Shown here: positions 45,877 through 57,800 of the stretch, piece by piece
Position numbering within the stretch: the first letter of the stretch is position 1
Layout: each line of letters begins with the position of its first letter
Source: Humulus lupulus
Taxonomy: Eukaryota; Streptophyta; Magnoliopsida; Rosales; Cannabaceae
DNA: 64,000 bases
Assembly: GCF_963169125.1 (NCBI RefSeq)
Contig: NC_084798.1
Location: 98,225,970 to 98,289,969, forward strand
Reading direction: 5' to 3'
Notes under the pieces: generated by a model
Told to the model about the DNA's origin: nothing
What the model saw: the letters and a program-made list of their open reading frames with translations, nothing else
Databases searched by the model: none
Program-made: the position numbers and the translations under genes

Positions 45877-48800
45877 CAAATGGTACGCTACCAACGGATA
45901 GAAACAAAGCCAGAACTCTACAAAGGCGAGCTGCTAGGTACATACTGGTCGATGGTGTTATGTACCGAAGAGGATATTCCTTGCCACTACTCAGATGCGT
46001 TACACCAGAAAAAGCTAAGGAACTCATGAAAGAAGTGCATGAAGGCTTCTGTGGGGATCACGCTGGGGGGCAGAGTTTGGCAAAGAAGATTCTAAGGCAA
46101 GGCTACTTCTGGCCAACTATGAATGAGGATTCGATGGAGTTTGTACGAAGATGCGATAAATGTCAAAGATTCTCCAAGATTCCACGAGCAGCTCCAAACG
46201 AATTAAAACAGATGCAAAGTCCGTGGCCTTTTGCAGTATGGGGGATAGATTTGATTGGATCCCTACCTACAGGGAAAGGCGGAGTAAAGTACGTAGTCAT
46301 AGCAGTCGATTACTTCACCAAATGGGTCGAAGCTGAACCGCTCGCTACCATCACGACCAAGAAAATCCTTGACTTTGTTATCAAGAATATTGTCTGTCGA
46401 TATGGTTTGCCTAGAAAGATAGTTTCAGACAACGGGACCCAATTTGACAGCGATTTATTCACCGATTTCTGCGAAAGACATGGAGTCATTAAAAGCTTGT
46501 CTTCAGTTGCACACCCCCAGGCGAATGGGCAGGTCGAAGCCGTGAATAAAACTCTTAAAGACATCCTGAAAAAGAGGCTTGAAGAAGCTAAGGGAGCTGT
46601 AACACCCCAAGTTGCTAATAAGGTTTAAGACATTGTTTAAAGCATGCCTGGAAGGCGAGAAGTAAATTGACATGATATTATATGAATTTGATTGTATTAT
46701 GTGATTTGTGCCATGTGAGTGTGGCGATTTTATCGTGATACACGCGTCGAGATGGTTCTAGTGAGCTAATTAGTCTAAAAGTCACAACGGGATTTTGTAC
46801 CCGGCTCGGGAGGAGCCTAGGGGTACTTTAGGAATTTTGTATGTTGAATTGAGAACTAAAGGTTATAGTTATTGGCGATTGAGTAACCTGTGTAACCGTT
46901 TGTAACTGCTTTGAGTAACAAGTTTTAGATGGAAAATGGTAGAATTGAAATAGAAGTGAAAGGACAAGAGTGCCCTTGAAGGTTTAGTTAGGAAGGATTA
47001 TTAGGAAGGGGTAAAATGGTCTTTTGGCAAGGGATTTAAACAATTTTCAGCTGGGTTTTTGGGGTACACGGTTTGGGCATTGAGTCATTTGATGGCTTTG
47101 ATAAAAATTGAAGAAAAGAAAACTAGAAGAAAGAAAAGCTAGGGCAAGAAGAAGAAAACGAAGAAGAAGTGTAGAAGGGGCTGAAGTGGGAGTCTAGGAG
47201 GAGATCAAGGAAGCTTTTGGGTGAATTCTCCACTTGAGGTATGGATCTTATGCACATTTAAGTTTGGTTTCTGTTTTGATTTGAGAAATCTAAAGCATGA
47301 GTTAAGCATTATAAAGTTTTGGTTTGAGTTGCTGAAATTAGAAATCAAAGGGTGGATTTTGGGTGTGATGGTGTTTTGATCTTGATTCTAGTGTCTATAG
47401 GTTGTTAGATGGTTCATATGAAGTTTTAAATTGATCTTGGGGTTTAGGTATTTGTTTGGGATGATTTGGGGAGGTTGTAGCTCGAGAAAAACGCAAGAGA
47501 AAACCCAGAAATCTGGGTTCGCGAAGGAGCGACGCAGCCCTGTTCTTGGGCGTCGCGGCGCGAGGATGCTTCAGGATGTGGCCTAGCCGCTGGGCGCCGC
47601 GGCCCTTGGGGGGAGTGCCGCGGCCCTAGGCCATTTTGGCAGCCAAAAAGTTGGGTTGTTAAGGCTTTTGCCCGGGGACGCGGGGGATGGTTCCAATGTA
47701 TTGTTTTAAGGAATTAGAGGTCCCGAGAGTACGGGATTGGTCCCGGGAAGTGGTTTTGGGTTTGGTTAGTATTAAAAGTGTTTTATGTGTGTTGTGACTA
47801 GGATTTCGGAAAGGCTCATGCTAGAGGACCGTGCTTGTGACCTTGGTGCATCAGGAAAGCTCGGGATACAGGTAAGAAAACCGTAACACCCGAGATCAGG
47901 GCATGGGCCCACAGTGTTATTGCAGGGCATGGCCCTAGATTGTATTATGTGAAAATGTATAACCTTAAATGAATTATTATATGTTTGAATGATTATTTCG
48001 AAATGTACTATATGTGTGATTATAATGAAATGAACGGCTAAGGCCGAGAGCGGCGAAGGCCGAGAACGGCCTTGTGGCCGGAAGTAACACTTAGCACATG
48101 GAGTGCTTATAGCCAGGGTGGGACCCAATGGATACATGAACTATCCTTACGGTAGGACCGAGACCCCAGGCTTTGGTAAGGCCTCTGGGGCGGCATGGCC
48201 GTGCTTGTTCAGTCTAATGGTTTTCCTATTTATCAGTGGATTATATGTCAGCTATATTCTATGCATATGTTATATACTGTATGAATTTTCTTGCTGGGCT
48301 TCGGCTCACGGGTGCTCTGTGTTGCAGGTAAAAGCAAAGAGTCAGTCAACCGGCCATGAGTATGGAGAGCGTGGGGGCGGCGCGTACATGTTCGGCCTGC
48401 CCGACTGCTTTGGTTGGGGGCATTTTGTATATGGCTGTATTAACCTATTCTTTTGATAGTTAACCAAGTGTAAATCTATTTTTGAGTTGTAAATACTTTG
48501 TAAACCTTATTTTTGAATCCTGAATGTTTGATACTTACTGTTTTCAATGAAATTAAGCTTTTCCAAAAATTACAGCCTTAAACTCTGGTTTAGTCACACT
48601 TTTGGTTTTAGAAACCTCGTAGAGTCGGTTAGTTGCACAAATTTCCGTTTTAAACTCACTTGGTAACGGCTCTAAGGTAGTAGGGCGTTACAGGAGCGTG
48701 GCCAGAGCAACTGCCTGAAGTCCTCTGGTCGTATAGAACGTCTCACCGAACAGCGACAGGACATACCCCATTTTGCTTAGCCTATGGATATGAGGCAATG

Positions 48801-49184
48801 TTGCATGTCGAATTAGATCCCCCCTCACATCGACGCCTAACATACGACCAAGACCAGAACAACCAACTGATGATGGAATCCCTAGACTCGATTGACGAAA
48901 TACGAGAGAAGGCCCAACTCCGAGTTGCTGCATACCAACAAAAAGTCGCCCGGTACTTTAACTCCAAAGTTAAAGAAAGAAAATTCAACGTCGGAGACTT
49001 GGTGCTACAACGAGTTTTCTTAAATACCCGCGACCCTACTGCTGGAGTGCTCAGACCTAATTGGGAAGGACCTTACCAGATTGAAGAAGTCCTTCATCCG
49101 GGCACCTACAAACTTGCACGCTTAAACAGAGATCTCGTTCCATGTTATTGGAATGGAGAACACCTGCGCAAGTATTATCAGTAA
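45816..49184 (+). pseudogene. E3 integrase, split by a solo LTR
   Basis: The first part (about 45825-46597) reads WMAPYLEYLTNG, then the HHCC zinc module (GDHAGGQSL...CDKCQRF), WGIDLIG, SDNGTQFDSD and NGQVEAVNK, so all DDE residues are present. It is cut at EEAKGA by the solo LTR 46598-48692 and resumes at 48698 with WPEQLPEVLW through the C-terminal domain (RKFNVGDLVLQRVF...GPYQIEE) to LRKYYQ and the stop at 49184. The equivalent E2 segment shows that roughly 2.9 kb (protease, RT, RNase H) is missing upstream. The junction shifts frame relative to gag. It cannot be expressed as one protein. Confidence 0.87.
46598..48692 (+). repeat. Solo LTR (chromovirus-type) inside the E3 integrase
   Basis: It runs from TGTAACACCCCAAGTTGC to AGTAGGGCGTTACA, 2095 bp, with GGAGC at 46593-46597 and 48693-48697. 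The integrase codons rejoin cleanly when it is removed. It is the same family and sense as 8980-25854. A GC-rich block with GCCGCGGCCC words lies at 47515-47640. No PBS, PPT or coding sequence is present, so it is the product of LTR-LTR recombination. Confidence 0.93.
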
Positions 49185-49881
49185 ACAGTCCTTTTTAAAG
49201 GATTGGCTTGTATTAATTTTTCTTTTTACAAGTTTAGTGAAGAGGGTTAGCCACGCTGTATGGCTAATCGTTCGTATATGTAAGATTCTATTCCAGAATC
49301 GCTCGTAAAGACATGTTTAGTCCATTTTCAATACGAGATTATAAGGGACTGTGCGCAACCAGTCATTCTTGCCAACCTTTGTGAATTTATATTTACAAGT
49401 ATTTGTTCATTACGTGTGTTGTTTTGCTGTATTACAAGTATTACTTTTTCACCCGAGCAGAAATGTTCGAACAGGTCGTGGTCAAGGCAAGTGACCAAGG
49501 ACCTAAAGCTCCTCGATCACTTGGGGGGCATATAAGGCACATCGATAACAAAGTGTACCATGAGGTATGTAAACACATGAACAAAATGAGTGAAAGCATG
49601 CTAAGGTACTTAGAGTATTTTTCAAAATTTATATTTTGTCAAATCAAGCCAAAGTACTATGTTAAGTTCGGTCATACGGACAAGTGTTATAATAAATAAA
49701 AATATTATAACATCATGAAGCAATCTTTTACACCGCAAGCATCACTGCTTGGATGTAACTGTTCAAATAAAAGGAAAAGTTTGCTGCCCATGCAGCAAAG
49801 TTTAAAATAAAAAATATTGTCTTTACATCACGACCCGTGGGTCGTGTAATCAAAAGAAAAAGAAAAAAATAATGGAAAAGC
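49185..49881. other. Spacer between converging pol and antisense gene, with hairpins
   Basis: No gene and no tandem array is seen here, unlike E1 and E2. The first 180 bp carry four short perfect inverted repeats: TCCTTT-TT-AAAGGA (about 49189), TTAGCC-N9-GGCTAA (about 49247), GATTCT-N5-AGAATC (about 49284) and GACTG-N8-CAGTC (about 49348). They might mark 3'-end processing of the two converging transcripts; this is inference. Confidence 0.5.
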
Positions 49882-52373
49882 TTAAGAGGCGTTGGGACCA
49901 GGAGGGTCTCTATCAGCATTCTGATTGGTCGCGTCCTCAATGACCCCTTCTTCTTCAGCACCAGCCAAGCTTGGGGAAGCAGGGATCCTCGCTCTTGCCT
50001 CCTCTTCAGCCAGTTGAGCAGTGCAGCGAGCCAGCTCAGCAGTCCGGACATCCTCTGAAATATAGCTGAAGTCGGCACCCTAATTGTGTTTCCAGAAGTT
50101 GTAAAAACACCAGAGCGTCGTCTTCTTATACCTTTCCAGATTTTTGGAGTTGTCGAGCTTCAGCTGCTCCACCTTGCCCTCAAGAGTAGCGATGGCATCG
50201 TCCTTGGACTTAAGCACCTCTTCCAATCTCTTGACTTCGCGAAGATAGGTTCGGCTGACATCTTGATAATCCTGCCTCTGCTTTATTATAGCTTCCTTTG
50301 TAGCTTCAGCCTCTGACAACTTTTTCACCGCGGCATCCCTCTGCTGAGCCATCGCCTCCAACTCCTTTGCGTGCCTGGCCTCTGCAGCCGAAAGTTCCTC
50401 GGCTGCCTTCACCTGGTGCCTCTCGATAGCCTTTGCCCTAGCTTGTTCGATGGTGGCTTGGGTGCGGGTACGAGCAGTGGTGGCAGACAGCAAAGCCTGA
50501 GGACAAAGGATAGAAGTTAGAACCTGTGGCAAAGACTAAAAGAATAAGGCCAAAAAGATAAAGAAGTACTTACGCTGGCTATTTCGTTCAGGGTCCTGTT
50601 CAGAATCAGGTCGACTGTCATACTCTCTGCCTCAACCATTGCATCCTTGACGCGGTCATTTTTCCCGATGTGCGCAATACGGTCTTTGGTTGCTCGTACG
50701 GCACAGCTCGAGAGTTTGGCCCCAAGAGTTTCTTCCCGCTTGTCTTGTTCCCTTCTGGGCACAGCTAGAGGAGGGTTCATTGGAGCAGGGGGAGTCTCCT
50801 TCTCAACAGGGGTCGGAGGATGAGCAAAAGTTTTCCCAGTAGGCACGTCCCTAGGAGGGTCTTCTGTTCGAATCTTTTTGGCAGGTCCCTGGCTCGTCTC
50901 GCCAGTGTGTCTCCGTGACGACTTTCTCCGAAGCTAAGGAACTTCCTCTTCCTCCTCAGCCTGGTATAAGTTGAAGACGTTGGGAGTGGCCATATCTGCA
51001 CATAAGTAAAAACATGCAAAGGGTAAAGATAAAAGCAGATGAAGACTCTTTATCAAAACGAAAAAGAAGGTCACAAAGTTAGTACCCGAGCTACAACTAC
51101 TGGTCGCTATACTATTGACCCTATTAGTCACACACTCACTATCTGGCATGAAGAAGTCTGGCCCTAGATTTGGAGTATATGTAAAGTTGCCCTCCCCGTC
51201 AAACAAATGACAGGGAATTGGCAAACTATTTAAAAGCAAAATAATTTTACCGTTCTCATCAGAGGATTCCCCCAGATCCACAACTGGCTCTTTGGCCTTT
51301 TGTTTCCCCTTGCCTTGGGGAGCAGAAGGCCTTTCTGCTGAAGGATTGCCTGAGGGCTCCCTGATTGTAACCCCCGTTGGCCTCCTTCGAGGAGGAGACA
51401 CAGGAGGTTGCTGCTCGGGAACCCCCTCGGCAGTGGCATCGTCTACCACGGACCCTCTTGTTGCATGGCGAGGAGCCAGGAGGCCAGACAGCCTCAAGTT
51501 TTCATCAGTAACCAGGGACTTGACGCTTTTTTCTGCGTCTGTCATCCTAACCAGTCTATTGGACCTCAACACCATGTCTGGTGTTGGGGTCGAAAGTAAC
51601 CATGGGCCTGAAAGACAAAGTGCAGTTTGAGAAAAATGAAAGGAAACTCCTTGATTAAAAGTATCGACCAGTCAAAGACGGTACTTACCTCCTCGAGCAA
51701 AGGCCAGGTTGTTGCTGGTTATGTCCGGAGTAAGGAGGTACTCCTTACTGTACTGCCCCACGTTAGATATGTGCGTAGTGTCACTCAGGAATGTCCGGTT
51801 TGTCTCCTGGTGAAAGAAGTAGAAGAAACCCGTTCCATATTGCTGCGGGTTGGATTTAAGGTCGAAAAGATAATTGACCTCATGGGGAGTAGGTTCTGGC
51901 CATTTTTTAAGTTTGTACAAGATATAGAGTGCAGCCAGCATTCTATATCCGTTTGGAGTAATTTGGAAGGGGGCGACATCGAAATAATTCGCCACCCCCT
52001 GATAAAAAGGATGTAGAGGGAGGAAAGGCCTCGCCTCAATGTGATACTGAGACCAAGCGCTGTATATACCTCCGGGAAGGTTAGCCCTTTGGTCTGCGGC
52101 AGGAAGTTTGATGGTGACCCCTGTGAGGGGATACTTCCTGAAATAGTTAGCAACCATCCGAAGGGTTACTATGCTGGTCGGGGAAATATACCACTCGACA
52201 TTAGGCAAATTCTGATGCTGAGGGCGGGCTCTAACTTGGATGTTAGGGTCAGGGACAGGATTGTCTCGACCGCTGGTCAAGGGAGCCCTAGCCTGCGAAT
52301 CAGGCTGGGCAGGAAGGTTTGGACTATCGGCAGATTCAGGTCTTTTCTTGCCCACAGATTTGGAACGGGCCAT
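49882..52373 (-). pseudogene. E3 antisense gene, Transposase_28-like, four exons, broken
   Basis: Exons on minus are 52373-51689, 51607-51251, 50995-50574 and 50496-49882, all with GT...AG introns. The total is 2079 nt, divisible by three, with phases 1-1-0, the same as in E1 and E2. Exon 1 carries FLPLHPFYQGVANYFDVAPF and PNGYRMLAALYIL, the domain shared with E1/E2 though at low identity. Exon 4 is a coiled coil (EELSAAEARHAKELEAMAQQ) ending in TLWCFYNFWKHN, a stop, then GADFSY, the counterpart of HCWxxNPDxDFSF. TAGs at 50934-50936 and 50080-50082 break it. An upstream in-frame ATG at 52517 is closed by TGA at 52433-52431, possibly a lost N-terminal extension. Its function is unknown. Confidence 0.75.
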
Positions 52374-52523
52374 TTGAGGAGGGGAAGGACGAGGTCTGGA
52401 TGAGGATCGAGAAAAGGGAATCTCATGGATTCAGGCGGCCGGTTGTTCTTCGCCTTCGAGCAGCTGGGCGAGAAGATCGTCGTCGATGGGCCGTTCACCT
52501 CCCCACAAATCTGGCATCAATGT

Positions 52524-52934
52524 CTGCAAACAGAAGAATGGGGAGGTGAGGATAAAGAATTTTTAAAGGCTTTTTAGAATAACGCTGGTCGAGTATAAAA
52601 GCCAAGCTTTTATACAACAGCATTCTAACAAAAGGCTTAATTTTTCCGCACGAACAGTTTGAAAAACAGATCAAAGGGTGAAAGTAAAAAGTTTTTCAAA
52701 AAAAAAAAAGCTTTTTCAACTCCCCTTAGGGCGGGAAAAACCTATTTTCCAACTAGCCTAAAGATCGAAATTTTACTTCAATTTTACGTCCTAAAAGTAT
52801 GATCCTAACTATCAAACTAACTCGTAAAACATTCTACTCACAAGCGTCTCAAACCAGAAGCAGATGAACTCAAACAGTCAACATACAGAAGCATGCATCA
52901 TGAAAATTTGAAGCATAAGAATTCGAAAACTTAC
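52524..52934 (-). other. Predicted 5'-UTR intron of the E3 antisense gene
   Basis: The minus strand has a donor TTG|GTAAGTTTTCG with GT at 52934-52933 and an acceptor CTGTTTGCAG ending at 52524. E1 shows the same layout of promoter, short leader, intron, then coding exon. Confidence 0.5.
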
Positions 52935-53096
52935 CAAGAAAATGATCGTGGAGATGGAAAAAGGGTCTTCGGAGATCAGGGAACTCTCAGACTGAATGCA
53001 GAAGAACGTTCTCTGGAGAAGGTTAAAACTCTGGTTTTTAGGGTTTCTTGAGAAGACAATGGCGTGTGTAAAAAGAAAGGGAAGATTTCGAAGGTA

Positions 53097-53106
53097 TTAT
53101 ATAAGT
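53097..53106 (-). promoter_or_regulatory. TATA box of the E3 antisense gene
   Basis: CTTATATAAT lies on the minus strand about 160 bp upstream of the predicted leader donor. It is followed by a CT-rich leader with AAACCCTAAAAACC, typical of plant 5' UTRs. It lies outside the LTR and faces into the element. Confidence 0.5.
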
Positions 53107-53319
53107 TTGTCTGTGGCATTAAAAAGGTGTAATCATCAGTTTCCCTTTTTCGAAGTATGGGGAAGCGGAATGGCCGTCGAATTATTACTGGGGAACCGAA
53201 AAGTCATGATTAGACAGAAGTAGGTTACTTTTTCCAAGAACACACGAAGGGTTCTGACACGTATGGTGGGGTTACCGAAGAGTCGTTCGCTCAAAATTTT
53301 ATTTATTGCTCGTGATAAA

Positions 53320-53336
53320 TAAACTTGGGGGGCAAA
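53320..53336 (+). other. Polypurine tract of E3
   Basis: TAAACTTGGGGGGCAAA directly precedes the 3' LTR and is almost identical in core to the E1 and E2 tracts. Confidence 0.87.
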
Positions 53337-53930
53337 TGTTATCCAAAAAATTAGCATTGATGACGTGGCAAGTGATTTCCTGGACACGTGGCTGACACCT
53401 GGAAGAGCTCTGCTAGGGTATCGACCAGAGGATGTACTAGAAACAGTAAGCAGCCCAGTCTTACCTACGACCAGTCTGGTCGATAGTTCCGCATGCAATC
53501 TCATATTACTGTAAAGATCTTTGTAGATCCCGAATTTAACTCACACAATCTCCTGAATATCCGATTATTTAGGAGATAATATTGGCAACTAAATCATGTA
53601 ATCCCCCTTGAGCCTATAAATAGGAAAAGATAGCTCAAGGAAGGGACTTTTGGCTTTTGAATTATTTGAGATTAGAGTAATTCTCTTTGGAATATTGTAT
53701 TGTTCTTCAGGGGTTAGTGAAACTCATTGAACCCTTGTTCTTTGATCACTCCTTTGATTCTTATATCAATATCAGTCTAAGTGGACCTAGGTTATTACCA
53801 GATCCTGGGGCCGAACCACTATAAAAATATCGTGTTCTTATTACTTTTTGTCATTACGTTCTTCTCAACACATTCATTCATATCAAGCATATTCTGACTC
53901 CGTGTCAGTTGACCAAATTCTGGGTCAACA
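53337..53930 (+). repeat. 3' LTR of E3
   Basis: It is the partner of 43069-43662 at the same length. The TATA box is at 53615-53625. It is followed by the TSD CTTTC at 53931-53935. Confidence 0.95.
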
Positions 53931-53935
53931 CTTTC

Positions 53936-54030
53936 ATTAAAATAAATCTTTGGTATTTCCCTTTAGGTTGTTTAGTGAATAGAATTAATTAAGAGTGTTT
54001 TATTTAATTAATTATTAATATACCCCAAAA
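53936..54030. other. AT-rich host flank of E3
   Basis: Short AT-rich DNA that continues 43063 once E3 is removed. No feature is seen. It may already belong to the E4 LTR, whose left end I cannot place. Confidence 0.3.
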
Positions 54031-54787
54031 ATATGAGCTGAATTACTCAACACAGGGTACAACTGACAGACAAGCGTATGAAGAAAGCGTGCATGTAGAC
54101 TATCTTGGTAACTCTGGAGTGAGCAGCTCAAGTCAACTTGATAGCATACGACAATCAGATAGTCTCCTTATCGCTTCTTGCGCCAACAACTTAGTCTAAG
54201 AAACGCATCGCCCGGATCGCCTTCATGAAACTCTGAACATGACCTGTGCCATTTCGGATTAGTCCTACAATACCTAGCTTAAGGAATGTGTTCAGCTCAT
54301 GAAAGTCTGACTATGACGCACAGTGAAGGATCCCAAAAGAATCGGAGATTCTTCTTATGCCTCATAAAGGCCCATATTTTATTATGTATTCATTACCTGA
54401 TATAACAAATTTAAATTCAATAGGCAATCATGTATTTATGTGAATGGGAAGTTACCCAAATTTTTAAGTTACTATATTAACGTACAGTTACCCGAAACTG
54501 TCTATGAGAATCTCCTATAAATACAAGGGGAATGGATAGAAAAAGGGATTGACTATCTGCATGCAAAAATTCAGCTGAAATTGTCATAAACAATTTCCTC
54601 AAGAGTCCTAAACAGATCAATAAGAGTGACTCGTGGACTAAGTGAAATTTAACCACTGAACCACGTAAAATCGTGTGAGCTTTGTGTTCTTGCTTTTTGT
54701 TATTTCTTATACATTTGGTTTACTAAAAGCCTAATATCTCTATTATCAGATTTCTAAATCTCATATTGCCTAAAAACTGTGTCATCA
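54031..54787 (+). repeat. 5' LTR of E4 (left end uncertain)
   Basis: The right end is set by ...GTCATCA followed after three bases by the PBS. The TATA box CTATAAATACAAGG is at 54515-54528 and a U5-like CTGAACCACGTAAAATCGTG at about 54656. No second copy is in the window to fix the start. Confidence 0.6.
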
Positions 54788-54790
54788 AAT

Positions 54791-54808
54791 TGGTGTTTTC
54801 ATTGAAAG
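54791..54808 (+). other. Primer binding site of E4
   Basis: TGGTGTTTTCATTGAAAG, two bases different from the E1/E2 PBS and at the same three-base spacing. Confidence 0.75.
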
Positions 54809-54854
54809 CAGATTAAGCTTGAATTCCCACACAAGTTTCAACCAAATAATCACT

Positions 54855-57800
54855 ATGGTGGTCACCCGTTCTATGTGCGACAATGAAACGGAGCAACCTG
54901 ATGATCAGGAGGGACACCATACGACCATCCCCACTGGAGAAGGTACATCTGCACAATGTCGCCCTGAAAAACAACATGTGGACCAAGACGATGTTGGAAG
55001 TTCGACTTCACGCCCACCAAATCCCCATCCTGGGTACCAGATAGCATCGAGATGGAAAATGCCTAGCAAAGGAACCACCTTGCCCAGGCCAATCGGCAAA
55101 TTGAGGAGATTTTGGCTCGATTACCCTCTCCTGCAACCGATGCTAATGTCAGAAGGAGGAAAAGTTGTAACCACAAATCCCACAAGAATAATCGACCTAA
55201 TATAAGTCGCTCTGTTCGAACTGCAACCTTGAGTTTCATGCATTCTGAATAGACTTCGCTAAATACTCAACTTGCCAATTCCCACAAGAATCATTGACCT
55301 AACATCATCCATTCTGTCTGAATTGTGACCCCGAGTTTTGTACCTTCTGAACGGATTATGCGAAATACTCAACCTGTCAACCCTCGTAGGAATAATAATT
55401 CAACTCACACTCCCAAGAATTAGCATAACCAGACAGGGCAAGCTAAAGTCGATTCAAGGAGAAGAGACGTCCCAGCAAATCCACCTATGCCTCGACCAAC
55501 ATCTTCGGCACAAAGAAATGATTATGCATTGCCTCTAACCCATGAAATTGGAGTAGACCAAGAGCAAGCTAATTTAGTGCATCCCGGTGGAACAAGGATA
55601 GCTTCACCAATAAGGCATCCCCCATCACCAATTCGACATCCAACGCAACCTCACCCACAGAGGAATGCTTCAGTCCCAGGGGATGGTAGGAGAAATCCTC
55701 ACCCCTCAGAAGACGCTTATATCCCACAATCTCACGCCAATAATCCACATCCTTGATCCCAGCCACGAGTTGCAAGCTTCACGAATGGGAGCCATTGGAC
55801 AAAAAGACAGCGTAGAGGCAGGCACGAGTACGACCTAAGGAATCAATTAAGCTTCGCACAAAGTCTTCACTCCAACCCGCAATCTGACCTGCGTGATCAT
55901 CTGAACTCACAAAGAGGACATCCAGCTCGCCACGATGATTTGATTTATACTCAGGCTAGGGGTGATCCATCTATTGTACGTGACAATGGGAATGTCTCAT
56001 CTAACCGAGCTCAAGCTTAGAGGGATAATAACTCATCTAACGAGTACAACAAGGTGGGAGCTGGTAACTAGCTCCCAATAAACTTAGAGACCAGGGATCC
56101 AACCCTCGAGTGGCTGGTCTTAATGGAGGAGCAGATGAAAAGAGTCATGTTTGGAAATAACATTGATGACTGTGATTTTGATGAGGAGCTCGAGCCTTTC
56201 ACTCCCCATATTGCATCAGCTCTGTATCTTGCTGGCTTCAGAATGTCGACTATGCCCACGTATACTGGAATCACTGTATAGTTCAATCACTTAGGGACCT
56301 TCAACACACTGATGATGGCCCACAATGTAAGCGTCAACCTAAGGTGTATTCTATTCCCTGCAACATTGACTTGACCGGCCAAACTGCGGTTCAATAAATA
56401 TAAAAAAAACATTCAATCACCTCCTGGAAAAAACTATCTTCTGAGTTCAAAAGTAAGTTTCGGGCTGCAAAAGAGACTCAGGTAAAGGTCGATTCATTGG
56501 CTAACATCAAGTAGTAGCCCGGTGAATCCTTGAAGGAATATCTCAACCGATTCAAAAATGCAGCGGCCCGAGCTAGAGATGCTGATGATAGCTCTAAGCT
56601 CATGGCAATGAGGTCAGGAATTACCGTAGGAGGAGATTTGTGGAAGGAACTCCAGAGAAAAGGAGTAAAGAGTGTGGATGAATTCTTGGCTCGAGCTCAA
56701 GAATGGATAAATTTAGAAGAAGCAAAGTCTAGTGTCGTAGGAACCAGCCGAACCCCTATTCAGCCAGCTGGAGTGGTAACGGATGCTGCAACTGTGGCTC
56801 AGCCCGCTACCTTGAATAACTAGTCAGGGAGGAAAGGGAATGGTGAGGGCGACCAGAAAGGGTCCAAGAAAAATAAGCACGAGGATAAATATACATCCAT
56901 CTACACCACCTATACTAATTTAACAAATACATGAGAGCGTATTGATATAGCTAACTCTACTCGCTTTCCATGGAAGAAGCCCGAGCCCATGAAGCATCAA
57001 AGGGCGAAGAGAAACCCAGCTAATTTATGCAGTATCATAATGACATAGGTCAGAACATTGGCGATTGCCACCAACTGAAAAATGAGATCAAGACTCTCAT
57101 CTGAGTTGGACTGTTAGCACAATATGCTCGAAACAAGGTAGCTACTAGTCAACCAACGGGGCACAACCCTCAACCAGCTCAGGCAAGCCAGGACAACCCT
57201 CTACCAACTTAAGGAAATCATATTATCCCTCCTCTTGTTAAAGGAGGGGAAAAGCCACTATTGCTGAAGGGCCCCATTTGGCATGAACGAGTACCGGAGC
57301 CCAAAAAAGGTATATCCAAGAGTTGAAGACACATAATGGCACCGAATTTTTACCAGAGAAAAGGTTATCAAAGCAATAGCGACTGGAGAAGCAACCTATC
57401 ATTTTTACGGAAGATGACATTTTCCACGTCTGATTCCTACATAATGATTTGTTGGTGATAACCATCCAGCTCGCCAGTCGAAGAGTACGAAGGATACTGA
57501 TCGACAATGGGAGCTCCATAAACGTGTTATTCAGGTCCACCCTTGAAAAGATGGGGTTATCTATAGCCCATCTTAAAGAAAAATCAATGATTCTCTATGG
57601 ATTTTCGTGAGAGGGAATGACAGCCATAGGTACGATTTAGGTCGTGGTAACATTAGGGAATGATGCACGAGTTGTAGCTAAAATGCTCAAATTTGTAGTA
57701 ATCGACTGTCTAGCCACCTACAACGTAATTTTGGGGAGACCTGTGCTGATGATATTTGACGTGATAACTTCAGTTCGCCATGTGACCATGAAATTTCCAT

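Larger units (their letters stand above)
43069..53930 (+). mobile_element. E3: Tat-type element with deleted PR-RT-RNase H
   Basis: Its 594-bp LTRs (43069-43662 and 53337-53930) are flanked by CTTTC at 43064-43068 and 53931-53935. About fifteen LTR differences (about 2.5%) were counted by eye. It holds PBS, gag, a fused integrase, an antisense gene on the minus strand and a PPT. Gag runs directly into integrase with no protease, RT or RNase H between. Its sequence is far from E1/E2, so it is a separate Tat family. A 2.1-kb solo LTR sits in the integrase. Confidence 0.95.
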
